A stretch of 40,395 nt of DNA from Pelargonium cotyledonis (lineage: Eukaryota; Streptophyta; Magnoliopsida; Geraniales; Geraniaceae), in NCBI GenBank assembly GCA_036897625.1, contig JAYMTA010000110.1, positions 1-40,395 of the forward strand. The letters are read 5' to 3'. The translations under genes were made by a program, and so were the position numbers. Each line of letters starts with the position of its first letter. Positions within the stretch are counted from its first letter, which is position 1. The notes below the pieces were generated by a model that made no database searches, had not been told where the DNA came from, and worked only from the letters and a program-made list of their open reading frames with translations. Positions 1 to 12,300 of the stretch are shown one piece after another.

Positions 1-3000
1 GTGCTTTGTAAAAGTGAATAACAATGAGTTCTCTAAAAAAGCTCTTATTAGTTAAAGTTTTTATTGGTATAGGAAGGCGCTCTTTACAATAATAAAAGAC
101 AAGGCAAAATGGGTTAAAAATTTTTTTAATAAAGTGTCAATTTTGAAGGAGTATTTTAAATCTAGTATTCACTTAATACGGGAACCCGCGATTTAATAAA
201 ATCTACCACCTATCAAATAATCTACCACTTACAAAGTGGGAACTACTAAGCTCTTTTGTTAAAGTTGCGGTATAATATAGAGTATCCTAAGGGGTAAACA
301 ATTAATCTATCACAATTTAAAGGGGTTTAAAGACCTCCATTTTAGACTTAGCAAGAAAGCTTTTATCCCCTACCGGGGGCAACCCGTAGTAAATAGAATA
401 AGGATAGAAAACAGATGTATTGGCCTATTCCCGGCAAGTATTGCTAGCAATTTGTTCCTAGTGTATTGAAAGAAAATACCCTTTATTACTCTATTCCCTA
501 TATGTGTTCGTATAACTGGGTAAAGGGGCCTCAAAAGAGTTTTTATTGTTCATTCACTGACCCTTGAGTCCTAGTTCGGTAACAGGAATACTCTTGTACT
601 ATACAGACACTTTACAATTTTTTCGAAAATACTAAGACTTTCTGTATACTATTCAACGAGGTAGTAACTCCTTAATAATTTGGTGAGTTTTATCTTTAGG
701 TTTGTATATCGTATAGTGTTTCGTAGGGTATAAAATCTAGGTCCAAGAGAGCTTTTAATATAAGCTGGGCTTTAGTGTCACTATAAATTTCCTATTCTAT
801 TTAGAAAATTGGGAGGTTGATTATAGACTCTAAAGTTGTCTTGACTCAGCATGGAGCCTCATTCAGAATGGGTTTACACTTCTAGGATTAAATTTGATGA
901 AGGTAAACTTAGATACTTTTTAGGAGTCACAACAAGATGAAATGCACACTTAAACTAGATTAATAGATTTGCTTTTTAGTAAAGTAAGGCTGGGAATAGG
1001 AGGCTCGAAGGATCTTTAAGGGATTAGGGCTCTCGTCTTTTTGTAGTATATTTGTCCCCTGAGTAAAGAGCAAGTGAGTTTTTTGTAGTTAGCACCAATT
1101 CTTAGATTCAGTTTCTTTAAATCCTTTGCCAGCAATGTCAGCTAAGATAGAGAGTGTCCTTTATGCTTTGGACTTCCCTTTAGCTGCGCTTATCCCATTA
1201 GCATTAAAGTGAGAGTCCTCTATTCTTATTCTTATGTATCTATCTAAAACTAACAAGAAATTCTATTATTACTTTCTTTGCCGGCATAGTTAAGTCGTTA
1301 CCTAGCATCCAAAACAAGTAATACATTTTTCATTAGACTCATTTGCCTTCTAAGAAAGTACATGGAATTAGAGTCAGTCAGCTTCCCTTCTTAGTCAGTT
1401 GCAGTGCAGTAATTACCCGCATAAGCATTAGAAACTAAAGTAATCTAAAACTATTATAGCCTATGAAACTCTTCTTTACTTTATAACTTGCCTAGTCCAA
1501 AGAAACTTTAACTTATAATATCCATCCATTACCTTAGGGAATCCCTTATTAAATTAAGATATTTATTTACTAGAACTTACTAAACCCTAGAAGCGGACTT
1601 TACTTACTTTATTTTATAGGAAAAACCGGATTACTTCGGCTTCAGTTCTTTGCTTAACTTTAATCGTAAACCCGGAAACACTAGAAAGAAACATAAAAAA
1701 ATACGGACTTATATCAAATTCTCTATAACTCCTAAACTTCTTATACCAATTATACCAAAAAAATGGGGAAACAAGGGAACTGGCAACCCTTTACTACAGA
1801 ACCTACTATTCTAATAAATTAAAGGATAAAGAAATTAAAGAAATTCCAGTAAAGACTAATGATTATGAATACAAACTAAAGCAAACAACTCTAAAGTTTC
1901 TATCTAGAATGCTTGTTTATCTTCAGGTACCTTATATAAGGTATTGTGATACATATTTAAACTCGGAAAACCACGGATTTACTACATTTTAATTCTTTGG
2001 CTTTGAGAACTACTATGCTTTAGAATTCCTTCTATTTTATATCTATTTATTCAATGGGATCCACAAGAAAGAAGCTCCCATTAGAAAAAAGACCTTATAC
2101 AGCCTAACAAACATGGAATACCAAAGGCAACTAACTAACTATTACCGAATTCCTTTGAAATACCTTATAATTTAAACCTAAAATACAGGTTAGAAATAGA
2201 GATCTACCTGTTTAATGAACCTCCCTAAAGGTTTTGATTCACTTCTTTCAGGTACAGGAAACTCTTTAAAGAAAAATTCCTCTTGGTTTCTGCCCTTATG
2301 ATTAACAGAGGAAAGAAACCTTAGATAGTACAGAAGACATCATTCTTATGGCACGTTGTGAGGAAGGTTAATATTGTAAAAGTAAGGAGCATACATACCT
2401 CCTTACACTATATATAAGACACCAAAACAACAAGAAAACTGGGATCTAAAAAATACAAATTACTTTAACTTTAGTTATTTTATTCCGTAACCGCTTTTAA
2501 TTTTTAATCCCGGCCCAGAAAAAACACCTCTAATTTACCTAATTTACCTTGATCCAAAAGACTCTAGCAAAAGCTTTGAAATCCCTGGGGATAAAATAAG
2601 TCCCCTAAAGCATCGCTTACAAAAAAGGACCTCAAACACCCAGAGAAAGAAACTCTTCAACTTATGACTTCCCAGACTCTTACTTAAACTTAAAAGGACC
2701 CGGTTTCTTTAAAGACCTACTTCTTATCAGAGTATAACCTTCTTGTGCCAGGCCTAACTACTGCAGCTAGATTTCTTTTCCATTTCTTATTAGTATTAGT
2801 AAACTGGTTTCTTTATAACTCATATCATACTAAGCCGGAGAATTCTAGCTTTACCGGAAACGGATTCACCTAAATAAATTTAAATGACTTTCCTAGACTT
2901 TCTTTTTTATGAGGCTTAGGAGTTTTATTACTAGAAGCTAGACTTTGAAAAGAGATACCTCTACTCTTTTCTTTTTATTCCTTAAACATCTCTAACCAGA

Positions 3001-6000
3001 ATACAGGACAGTAATATAATACAAGGCTTCTAATCCTCCCCCAAAACTCTCTAACAATAGACCCCCGTAAACCTCAGAACTGGTCTCTTATGCCCTAAAG
3101 GTGCCCTCTTAGGACTTAGGAGATAGAATTCTCTTTGCAGCTAGAACCTTTATAAACTGTAACCTACCATTCAACTCAACTGCTTTCAACTGCAATACAA
3201 GGTACACCTTCTTTCGACTGGAGTATTGGCTATAAAGAAATTCAGAACTAACAACTCAACCAATGCCTCCAAATAAACAAACTTATGAATTTGGATCCTT
3301 GTAAATAACTCTTATTTCGCAATATCAATAAGTGCTCCGTAAATGAAACAGGGTTCTACTCTTTCTTCATTACCAAGTTCTATGTCCTTAACTGCTTAGT
3401 ACACCGGCTTATTCAGATAGAGATACAATTAATTAAATTAAGAGAGTTCCATTCTACACTATCTCTTATAAACTCTTAGCTTAGGACTGTACTTCAAAAA
3501 CACAAGAAATCTATTTAGAATATGGTATTCTTTAAAGAACTTTCTTTGCTTGCTATCCCAACTGCTAACAAGAACACAGCTTTAGCAAACATTAATGAGT
3601 TTAGGCAATATCTTATATTGACTTACTGTAATTCGAGCTGGCATTCACAGAGAATAGGTTTAAGATAGGACATTATATTACAGAGACTGTTAGATTCTTA
3701 GACTAGTAAGAAGAACTTGCTTTCACTAGCAATTGTTGACATAAGGATTAATACAAGCTCCACTAAGAATTATGCATTGAACGAGTCTATTCTTATCTTA
3801 ATGTTCCTAAGAGAAAGCTACTGCTTTGGACTGTTAGAGAGTGCTTTCAATTAATAACTGACAAAGAATACATTTATTAGCAGCAATTGGTTTGGCTTGC
3901 TTTACCTCATGACAACAACAAAGAGAATTATCAGGTTTATGTTATCTATTATCTGAACTCCTTTACTGTATAAACGGATAGATTGGAATCAAGAAGAACT
4001 TCGTACCTTGCCTTTTACAAAAACAAATAGAATTTCTATATTCAGGTTATCTAGCAACACTGGCTAACAAAGACAGATAGAACTGGTGGGTTTGTAGTTA
4101 GGCTGACAGAGCAACAGGAAAGAAGAGGGGATTCTATATATTCTTTACTCTATCCTTTACTGGCTTTAGCTCTACCTTTTTAGTATTAGCTTACAAGAAG
4201 AAGAATTTATGGTATTGACTCCTTTAACCGGAAATGTTGGTTTCCATCTAGCAACAGAATACAGAGCAAGAATACAATTCAGGGAAAAGATGACATTTAA
4301 GCCTCTCTTCGACCAGACAAACAAGATAAACTTGCCTTGAAGCAGTACATTTAAGTTACAGTAGTGCAAAAAGGAATTTTCGAGTGACTCCCGCCAAAGT
4401 GTCTAAAAAAAGTTTAACAATTTTCAGTTTAAGGTAGCTATAAAGGTATAAGTGTTTGCTCGGAGCTCATTTACAAGGTATTTCGGGAATTATAGAAAGA
4501 AGTTCTACTTTACAACAATTGAGTCAGTTCCTTTCTTTTTAAGGACTAAAGGCAAGGAGTTTCTTTAGCGGTTTGGAATATATAGGATAGCAAAAGGCTC
4601 TAATTAGGAGCTTCTTTCTCAAAGTCTGTTTATCTAAATAGGGTCCCCTTTAGTGTACCTGTACTTGGCAGCTAAAATACACCTCCTTTCAGGCAAAGTA
4701 CTACTATTTTACAGTAATAGTAAACACTTTCAATATAAAAAAACTAAGGACAACAAATACGGATTCATTAGAACAGTACCCAAGTTTTTATAAATTCTTG
4801 CTTTGTTTTTCACATTCTAGCTACCGGAATTTGGGGCTTTTGTAGTCAATTATCATATGTTTTAGAATTCCTGCTTTATTAAACTTAACAGCTAATTAGT
4901 AGGAACAAATTTTCCCTCAGCCATAACCTTCGCTTTACCAGAAACAAGGGAACACAAGTAGACAACACCTGGCTCCTAGCACCCGCTCTCGGACACTAAA
5001 ACAAGTAGAATATAAAGAAAGCAATCTAAGTTCTTTAGGCTTTTGTTAAGACTTTCTTTTGTATTCCAGCTCTACCTTACGTACTGACTAGAAATAAGAA
5101 GACCTTAGCTTAGGGTATTACTTGTTATCCTTTTTAATTGATAAAACTTTTAACTAGTAAGAAAGCTCGAAAGCTCCTTGTTAAATCCTTTCTTTTTAGA
5201 ACTTTCGGGCCCTAAAACTTGTAATATCCGATACTGCACAACAGAATTCTAATTTGTAAAAGCACTTCTTACTTAGAATTCTTACAAAACCTTTAAGCAG
5301 CTATATTGATTTCCATTTTCTAAAAAAAACAAATTTCTCCTATTCCATCTTTTTTGTAGATATTTTACTCTGGTTCGAAGCTTCTAAACTATACTATAAA
5401 AGCCTAAAAGGAAAAACTTCTTACTCATACTCTTATGCATAGCTTGTTTCTTCTTCATACCCTCGAGGCTATACACTCTTCTTATAGTAGGGACATATAC
5501 CTTTCTTATCTGTATCCTCAGCCTTATAACCTAGGCCAACAGTATTCTAGTTATTGAGTAATTCTAAAGATAAAAAAGGAAAGTATAGGCGTGTATATAG
5601 TATTCTTTATATTGTATAGGATAGTCTTAGTTTTAGCCGTCTTACAAGCAAGAGGATTCCTAGTTAGGTTAGGAACTCTCAATAATACAAACAAGGTCAT
5701 TAAGACAAAGCTACACTGGGCAATTGAGTACCGACCTTCGACTGCGAACGACCGACCATTGAAGGGTTGGGTTTTATGGTTAGTACAACAAAGAAAAGAG
5801 AATACAATTAGACAAGGAAGTATAGTTCTAATAAACTCCTAGAACTTCTTACTATTAAGTAATACAGTATAACTATCTATAGAATCCAAGACTTCCTAGC
5901 TAGAGACATATTAGCTGCATTAGAACAATTAAGGGAATACATACAGGTATTCTATATTCTCCTACCTCTCCTACAGTTGTATAGCTTCTCTATAATCTTA

Positions 6001-6466
6001 ACCTAACTCCTAATAGCTACAGCTCTCAAGAATAAAAAGTCAATAAAGAAGTAAATCCAAAGATGGGTTATCGAATGTGTGTTAAGAAAAGCTAGTGAGT
6101 GAAGTTCTTATAAGAGCCTATCTGTTTAACCGGTAGGTCAAGAATTCTAACTAAAAAGACTTAAGTAAAGGAGGTTCCAGTTTAGTAGTATCCTACAGAG
6201 TTCTATACTAAAAAAATGAAAGGGACTCCCGGGGTTAGAAGAAGTAACTAATTACACAAAGTATTTAAAAAGGAATTTTAGTAGATCATAAATCATTCTT
6301 AGTTTGAAATCAATAGCACGTCTAGCACGTAATACTTATTTTTACAATTCCCTTGCTAGAGTAATTTCAAAAAAGAACCCGTTCACTAGTAACAAATCTA
6401 AACCTATTCTTTAATAAGAAAGCAGGCCCGGTAATGGTAGCCAAGTTTGTTATAGCACTTTGCTTT
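1..6466. other. Organelle-like tract, block 1: no gene seen
   Basis: AT-rich DNA with stops in all six frames; no coding frame, rRNA or tRNA recognised. From about 1.4 to 3.3 kb the plus strand has roughly twice as many C as G (for example rows 1441, 2521 and 2641), so one strand is clearly G-poor. An 83-codon frame at 5591-5842 starts with GTG and resembles no family I know; frames of this length are expected by chance here. A 9-bp direct repeat (TAGCACGTC then TAGCACGTA) lies at 6314-6331. Likely non-coding. Confidence 0.6.
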
Positions 6467-6543
6467 GGTGCGAGGATTCAAACCTACGACTTTCAACGAG
6501 CGGGGTTCTTGGATTACCGAATATAAACCTGGGGGATAGCGAG
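6467..6543 (-). pseudogene. tRNA-like remnant, possibly Tyr type
   Basis: On the minus strand a T-arm-like block GTAGGTTTGAATCCTCGC is preceded by GTTGAAAG. This resembles the long variable arm and T-arm of plant mitochondrial tRNA-Tyr. Further upstream CGGTAATCC could correspond to the Tyr GUA anticodon region, but U33 is replaced by G and the anticodon stem does not pair. No convincing acceptor stem. The identification rests on T-arm and variable-arm resemblance from memory, so it is tentative; a degraded Ser-type tRNA is an alternative. Confidence 0.3.
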
Positions 6544-9262
6544 CGGATAGCCGAATTTACTATATAATAGTGTCCCCACTTATGCTACGTAGCTATAAAT
6601 GGTTAATATCCCACTTTTCGATATTGACTAAAGTCTATTTATTAAGGAGTGTCCAGATGCATAAAATGTAGAAAGAGCAATATCCGCGTTGATATACAAT
6701 TACTTGCAAGGCCTCAGAAAAGGGCTGAGTAAGTAGGACATCCGCCAACCCCATACCTAATTCTTAGAAATAACACGTGTTAACGACTAATTAATAGTTT
6801 AAAAAATTCCTTGCTTGAATATTCTTTACATAAAGCCCCGAGCTCTCCGCGGATCGGAACCCTTCGGTATTTTTAATTAAACCCCTTCTTATTAACAGTT
6901 AGGGAAATCCTATACTCAAGACCTGACAGGTAAATGCAATATTCAATACATCCTTAAATTAAAGCTAAAAAAAGATACCCTGGTTTTCCAATTCTGGAAA
7001 CTTACTTAATACTACAAGGGTCCCTTTTATCTTATATATTTTTTATTATAATTTAGGGGCAAAGCGGGCTCTAAAAGGGCTCTGCTTCGAGTAATAAAGC
7101 TTTCTTTAGCCGTTACTAAAGACCGAAGTATATATATATTTTCACTGGGATTCTTAATTGAACTGTACTCTCAAATCCAGGAAGAGTTTACTTTGTGTTC
7201 GACTTATCTATATACAAGGAGTCCTCTTTGTAAAATCGCAGGGATTCCCCGTTTCCTTTTAGATATTTAGGTTCGTTCAGAAAAAAACTTTCAAGATTTA
7301 AAGTTGTAGTACCCACATTTGAACTATTCCTTAGTACTATTATCAACTAAGTTCTTTATGGGAAGAATCCCCCTAGGTTTTCGTTAATAAGTAAAATTCT
7401 CATACCGCACGATCTATACTATAAGTGTGTACCCCGGAGCTGCTGCTATTCTATTGCGGTTTTGTTCATTTGCTACTTATAATAATATGTAGCCTCTTTT
7501 TATATCCCATATCTAAAAACTTCCATACCCCAAAGTTTTACAACAAAAAAGATCGAAGTCCTCTTACTATGTAAATTCTATTTAAGTAAGTAGAAAGAGC
7601 CCAAGTAAAATGTGTCCAAAGTAGGAAAGAATACTGAATTCCTTTACTAAAGGGTAGATTAAGACTAGATATAACGGAAAATCTAACCTTTTTTCTTACA
7701 AGATTAACCCCTGAAAAAAGTAACTAAAAAGAAAAAAATAGAAACTTGTGTATAAAAAGAGATACCTTTCCTTACGAATTTTTACTCTCTACTAGCAGTG
7801 TCTAGAATCCCAGAGAGGAAACCCAACTGCCACTACTGCGAACTTTAGAAGTGACTCGCTTCGAACCCCCCGTGGAGTACCCAGAGCGGGCTTTGCATAC
7901 CGTCCATTATCTTTTACACTAATGTAATACTTGTTTTTAGAGATATCTTTTGGATAGGTATACATTCCTAGTGAAACAGAAGAACCTTCTACATTACCCT
8001 AGATCTACCTTTATTAAGCAAGGTCCCTTGGTAAATTGGTATAAGTTTTTAGATGTCACTATGTATGAGTAGCAAGTTTGGAGAAGCAAATTTATGAAAG
8101 CCGCTTGGTTATAGTACCCTCTGTAAAATGGAAAGAAAATTTTAATATAAATCAGAAGATAACTCTCTATATATTCTTATATAGATGAGTCATAAACTTT
8201 TGAGTGGAAAACTAGGACTATCCTGACCTGATCGAATAGGAACCCCTTACGCTAACTCATAGTTTTAAATAATTAACTACCTCTTAAATTAACAGGATCC
8301 TCTCTTGTATCTCTAGCTATACTATATATAATAGGAAAGAAAATTAAGGTTTTAATTTCTAATATGCCTTCAGTCAACAATAATACAGCAAGATAGTTAT
8401 TACGTTCTAATCTTTGTTTACTGTTTTTGCTTATCTTATTTAAAATCCTATAAAACTGTAACTTATATACCCGCTGAAATACGAATAGCAAGAATCTGGA
8501 GAACCGTTCACAACTAAATAGCTAAATAGCAAGTAATGAGCAAAGGAACTAAACAGCTACTAGTCAAAATCTCCTTTTGACTTAATTTTGCTTATAAAAA
8601 GTTTCTTATAAATCTTTGCCTGAAAGGGAGAGGTTCCTAGTTTTTACGAATAAGTTCCTGTATTTTTTTAAGGAATTCGGGTTTTTTGAGTGTCTTTTTC
8701 CTTAGAGGATGCGCCCTCGTATGTCTTATATTGACAAGGCGCTATAGGCTTTACTCCTTATTAATAATAGAGACTTTTTTTATCCCCTAATAGGAATCCT
8801 TTCTAGTTTATAGAGCTCTAATTTGTGATCGGGAAATGGGTAATATAGAGTGCTAGCGAATAACTCTTGTCATTAACAATCCAGAACCTTAAATTAAGGG
8901 AATGCAAAATTGTTCTCGTTAGAGCGCGAATCCCTTATCAAAAGAAACAGATAAGTCACATAAAAGGAGTTTCACAATAAAGAAAAGTTCACACGTTCTC
9001 TTCTTGGCACTGATGGATAACCCCAGTGTTACTTACCATTATATTCCGTAAGACTCCAAAGATAGAGCTTTCTTTCCTGGAATCGTGGAAAGCTAAATCT
9101 TTTATAAATTGAATATTTATGAAATCCTTGTTTTATACACGAAACAGGACAAAAGTCAAACATTGAAGAAAGATAAAGTAGGGGTACTGGGTTAATCCCT
9201 TTTTTCCTACCTAAAAGACTCCAAGTCTCTAATTAAACTTATACTCAAAGGAAAATCCGTTT
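6544..9262. other. Organelle-like tract, block 2: no gene seen
   Basis: No coding frame or RNA recognised. The block contains good examples of the short palindromes that mark the tract: AAGGGTCCCTT at 7016-7026, AGGAGTCCT at 7217-7225, GGGATTCCC at 7241-7249 and AGGAATCCT at 8792-8800. A tRNA-like T-loop fragment (minus strand, near 7862) has no supporting D-arm. Confidence 0.55.
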
Positions 9263-9345
9263 GAATACTAAGTAGATTTGAACCTGCGGTCTTCCTCTTA
9301 ATAAGGTTTTGCTCTACCCTCGTGTTAGAAAGCGCGATAAGCACT
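9263..9345 (-). pseudogene. tRNA-like remnant, identity unclear
   Basis: The minus strand reads a D-arm-like GGGTAGAGC, an anticodon region CCTTATTAAGAGG and a T-arm-like CGCAGGTTCAAATCTAC at normal tRNA spacing. Only three base pairs of the anticodon stem form (CCT with AGG), and the acceptor ends do not match each other. The order and spacing of blocks are tRNA-like but the folding is not sound, so I treat it as a decayed tRNA or mimic and give no amino acid. Confidence 0.3.
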
Positions 9346-12300
9346 GCTCAGCTAAGAATTACAAGTATAATAAAGATACGAAATAGATATAGTAGAAATT
9401 TAACCCGGTTTAAGGGCATTTGAGGGCTTTTACGAATATTTAACTAAAATGAGGCTGGACCTCCGAATTTGCAAGTCTTTGTTTTAATACTAGAGGACTA
9501 ACTATATAAAATAAAATAGAAGGGAATTTTGTATTATTTTTATTCTATAAAGAGTTCCCTCGAAGTGAAGTCAAGATTTTTATAACAGGATTTAGCTCTT
9601 AATGTTTACAGTTATTCTCTAGGGTTCTAAAAAAGGAATGCCTTAGCCTATTAATTTACCCGAGCGGGTTACTCCTTGTCAGTTAAGACTTTTACGCTGT
9701 TAAGTACGGTACCTTTAATCCTCAACCTACGGGGTTCCTATACGTTGCTTGTGTTTATGTTAGAACCTTTTGATAACAGGGCGCTATAACTCGTTTTTTT
9801 AATTCTTGCTTAATTCTAAGCTCTTGATCAAATTTAGAATAATGCTAACTAAATATTCTGTAATAAATAAACTTTCAGATAATCTAGCCCTGGCTTTTAC
9901 TTGGATACTTCCCGTTAGCAATTTTAATAGGGTCTTCTCTTCATTTTGGTCAATAATGGATCGACGGGCATCTACACTTGTCGAAAAAGGAATACTGTAT
10001 TTACTAATTATTAAAAAAACTCACGTTTTCGTGCGCTAAAACGCGTTTTTATAGGCTCATACGTATGATTTTTTTCTACATTAAATTGAAAGATTTACTG
10101 AAGTTTTTTCTTAAGAAAAAAGACTGGGTATACATAAATGCTTACTTTTGGAGTTACCCTAATAAGGGCTTAGAAAACTCTAGTATTCTAGTATAAAGGA
10201 TATGAGCTTGATATTGGCTGGCACGAGTGCGGGGAAAGGAAAGGAGTAGAATTTGACAAATTAGGTATATACTGGATAGGGGGATTCCCAGTGTCTTTTT
10301 TTACTTTATTAGAAGTGGATATCATATAAATTGACACTTACAGGATTTCCTTTATCAAACGAAGTGAATACTATAAAGTACTGATCAATATCTGCAACTT
10401 GACTAAGGTTGGGTCTACTTCAAAATAAGATTCTAATCCTTAAGCGGGATACTGTATATATTTCTGCAATTTCGAGGATACGAGATTTTAATATACAAGG
10501 ACGCCGTCTTTTGATGATGAATTTAATTTGACAACATAATATAAGGGAGTTTTGCTGGGTTCCTATTAAGAGGCAATGTTTATATTGCAGGGAATTTTCT
10601 AACTCATTTCATGGAACGCTTTCTATAAAATGCGGAACCCTCTTTTGCTTCTAAGTCAACATTACTCTATACCATACCGGAAACTTATATTCGACCATTT
10701 TTCCGGGGTACGCCCATTTGCCGAAGTCTTAATAAAGTCTAGTAACAAAGCAATGTTAATGTAATGAGATTTTCCTTAGTTTGGTATGATATATATGGTT
10801 ACTCCAGTGGCTTTGGGCTTTTAACAATTTCAAGGGATAATGCATTTAATCAAGTATAAAAGGACCCTGCTTTACTTGTCGATATCCCTGCCATATCTAA
10901 TCCATTCCTTCCAGAGCGGAGCTCCCTCTAATGAATTGAATTTAGCCTTATTAAAATTCCTAAAGAATAGGAGAAGCTAAGAATCAGATTCTATGTGCGC
11001 TAGCAAATAAGAGAGCGTAAAAAATCTCAAAAAAGAACTCAATCCGTTAGTTACATACCCCGTACTTACTGAATGTTGAATGTTTTTATATGTCCCGGTA
11101 GACGAAAGACTTTAAAATAGGGCGTTCGGTTCTTGCTTTTGTCTTTATTTTCTTCCGAAAAGGACTGCTTATCTATATTATCTTTTTTTTACCTTTTTAG
11201 AGTCCTTGGAGCTTTATTAGTCTTAGCAGTACTCCCGGCTATACTCCTCTTGTGGGTCCTGCTTATTCATCTGTTTGCTACTCTTTATTCCGACTTTGTT
11301 CTTCTAAAACTTGTATACGCTTTGATACCCGTAGCTTTAACGTTACTCTGTAGCTTATGAACTCTGTCTTGATAATACCTGGCTTTTTCCGTAACCCTGT
11401 TTTTGTTGAATAAAGCACTATTTAATTTACAACTTCCCTTTATAAAATCCTAATCCTAGCTCTTCATTTTCTTTTTAAAAATTATAGCTTACTTTTCTTT
11501 ATTATCTTAATTAGAGAAAGTCTTAGTAAATCCATACTAATAAAGGTTATTGCTGTGCCTTGATATTAAAAAACTCAAGAGAGTTCAGCGGCAATTCTTG
11601 GTAATTGCTTCCTTTTTAGGAGGCTTTAAACACCTCCCAAAATACATATAATTTATCCCATAAAAAAAAAGCAAGGTCGGGTACCAAATAAGTGCTCTTT
11701 TTATTTTACTTCTTGGTTTACTGTAATGAGTACTTTACTCGCAATCCTATTGCGTAATGCAATCCAATTTTGGTATGTTACTCTTTTGGTTATTCAGGAG
11801 ATCTTTTGAAAAACCCGGGTAGCTGACGCTCCGCCGAGGAGACGGGATGCGTGCTTCTACTCACTCTAAAGAGCTTTTGAATACGGGCACTCTTCCGAAA
11901 GAATAAGGTACAAAATGAAATACTTGTGGTTAGTAGACCAAAGGTATCAACCGAATCCTAGAAACACAGAATTCGTGTACCGGACCGATTTCCTCTCAAG
12001 ACGCATTGGATAAACGCCTATTGAAAGTAAAGTACTACGATATTATAATCTACCGACGAGCGCATTTCTTGGACTTAGAGTTAGCAGGTTCCTGCAATGA
12101 ACAAAGAAATTACTACTATAAGGATCCTGGTTAGGAAATGAAGAAGTTTCCAAAGCAATAGTAAACCTTGCAATACGTGCACATAATAAGATGCAAATTA
12201 AGAGAATAAGAATGAAACCCGTCGATCTATCTTGTCTTACTTCCTTATAAGCTAGGAGATACTTATCATATTGTTGGATGGTACTCTCTTAATTGTATTA

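Noticed and set aside
4400..4460. TTAAGGTAGCTATAAAGG, resembling a conserved large-subunit rRNA string
   Set aside because: No neighbouring rRNA motif; a single short similarity is not enough.
7850..7905. T-loop-like string on the minus strand (GGGGGTTCGAAGCG)
   Set aside because: No matching D-arm or anticodon arm at tRNA spacing.
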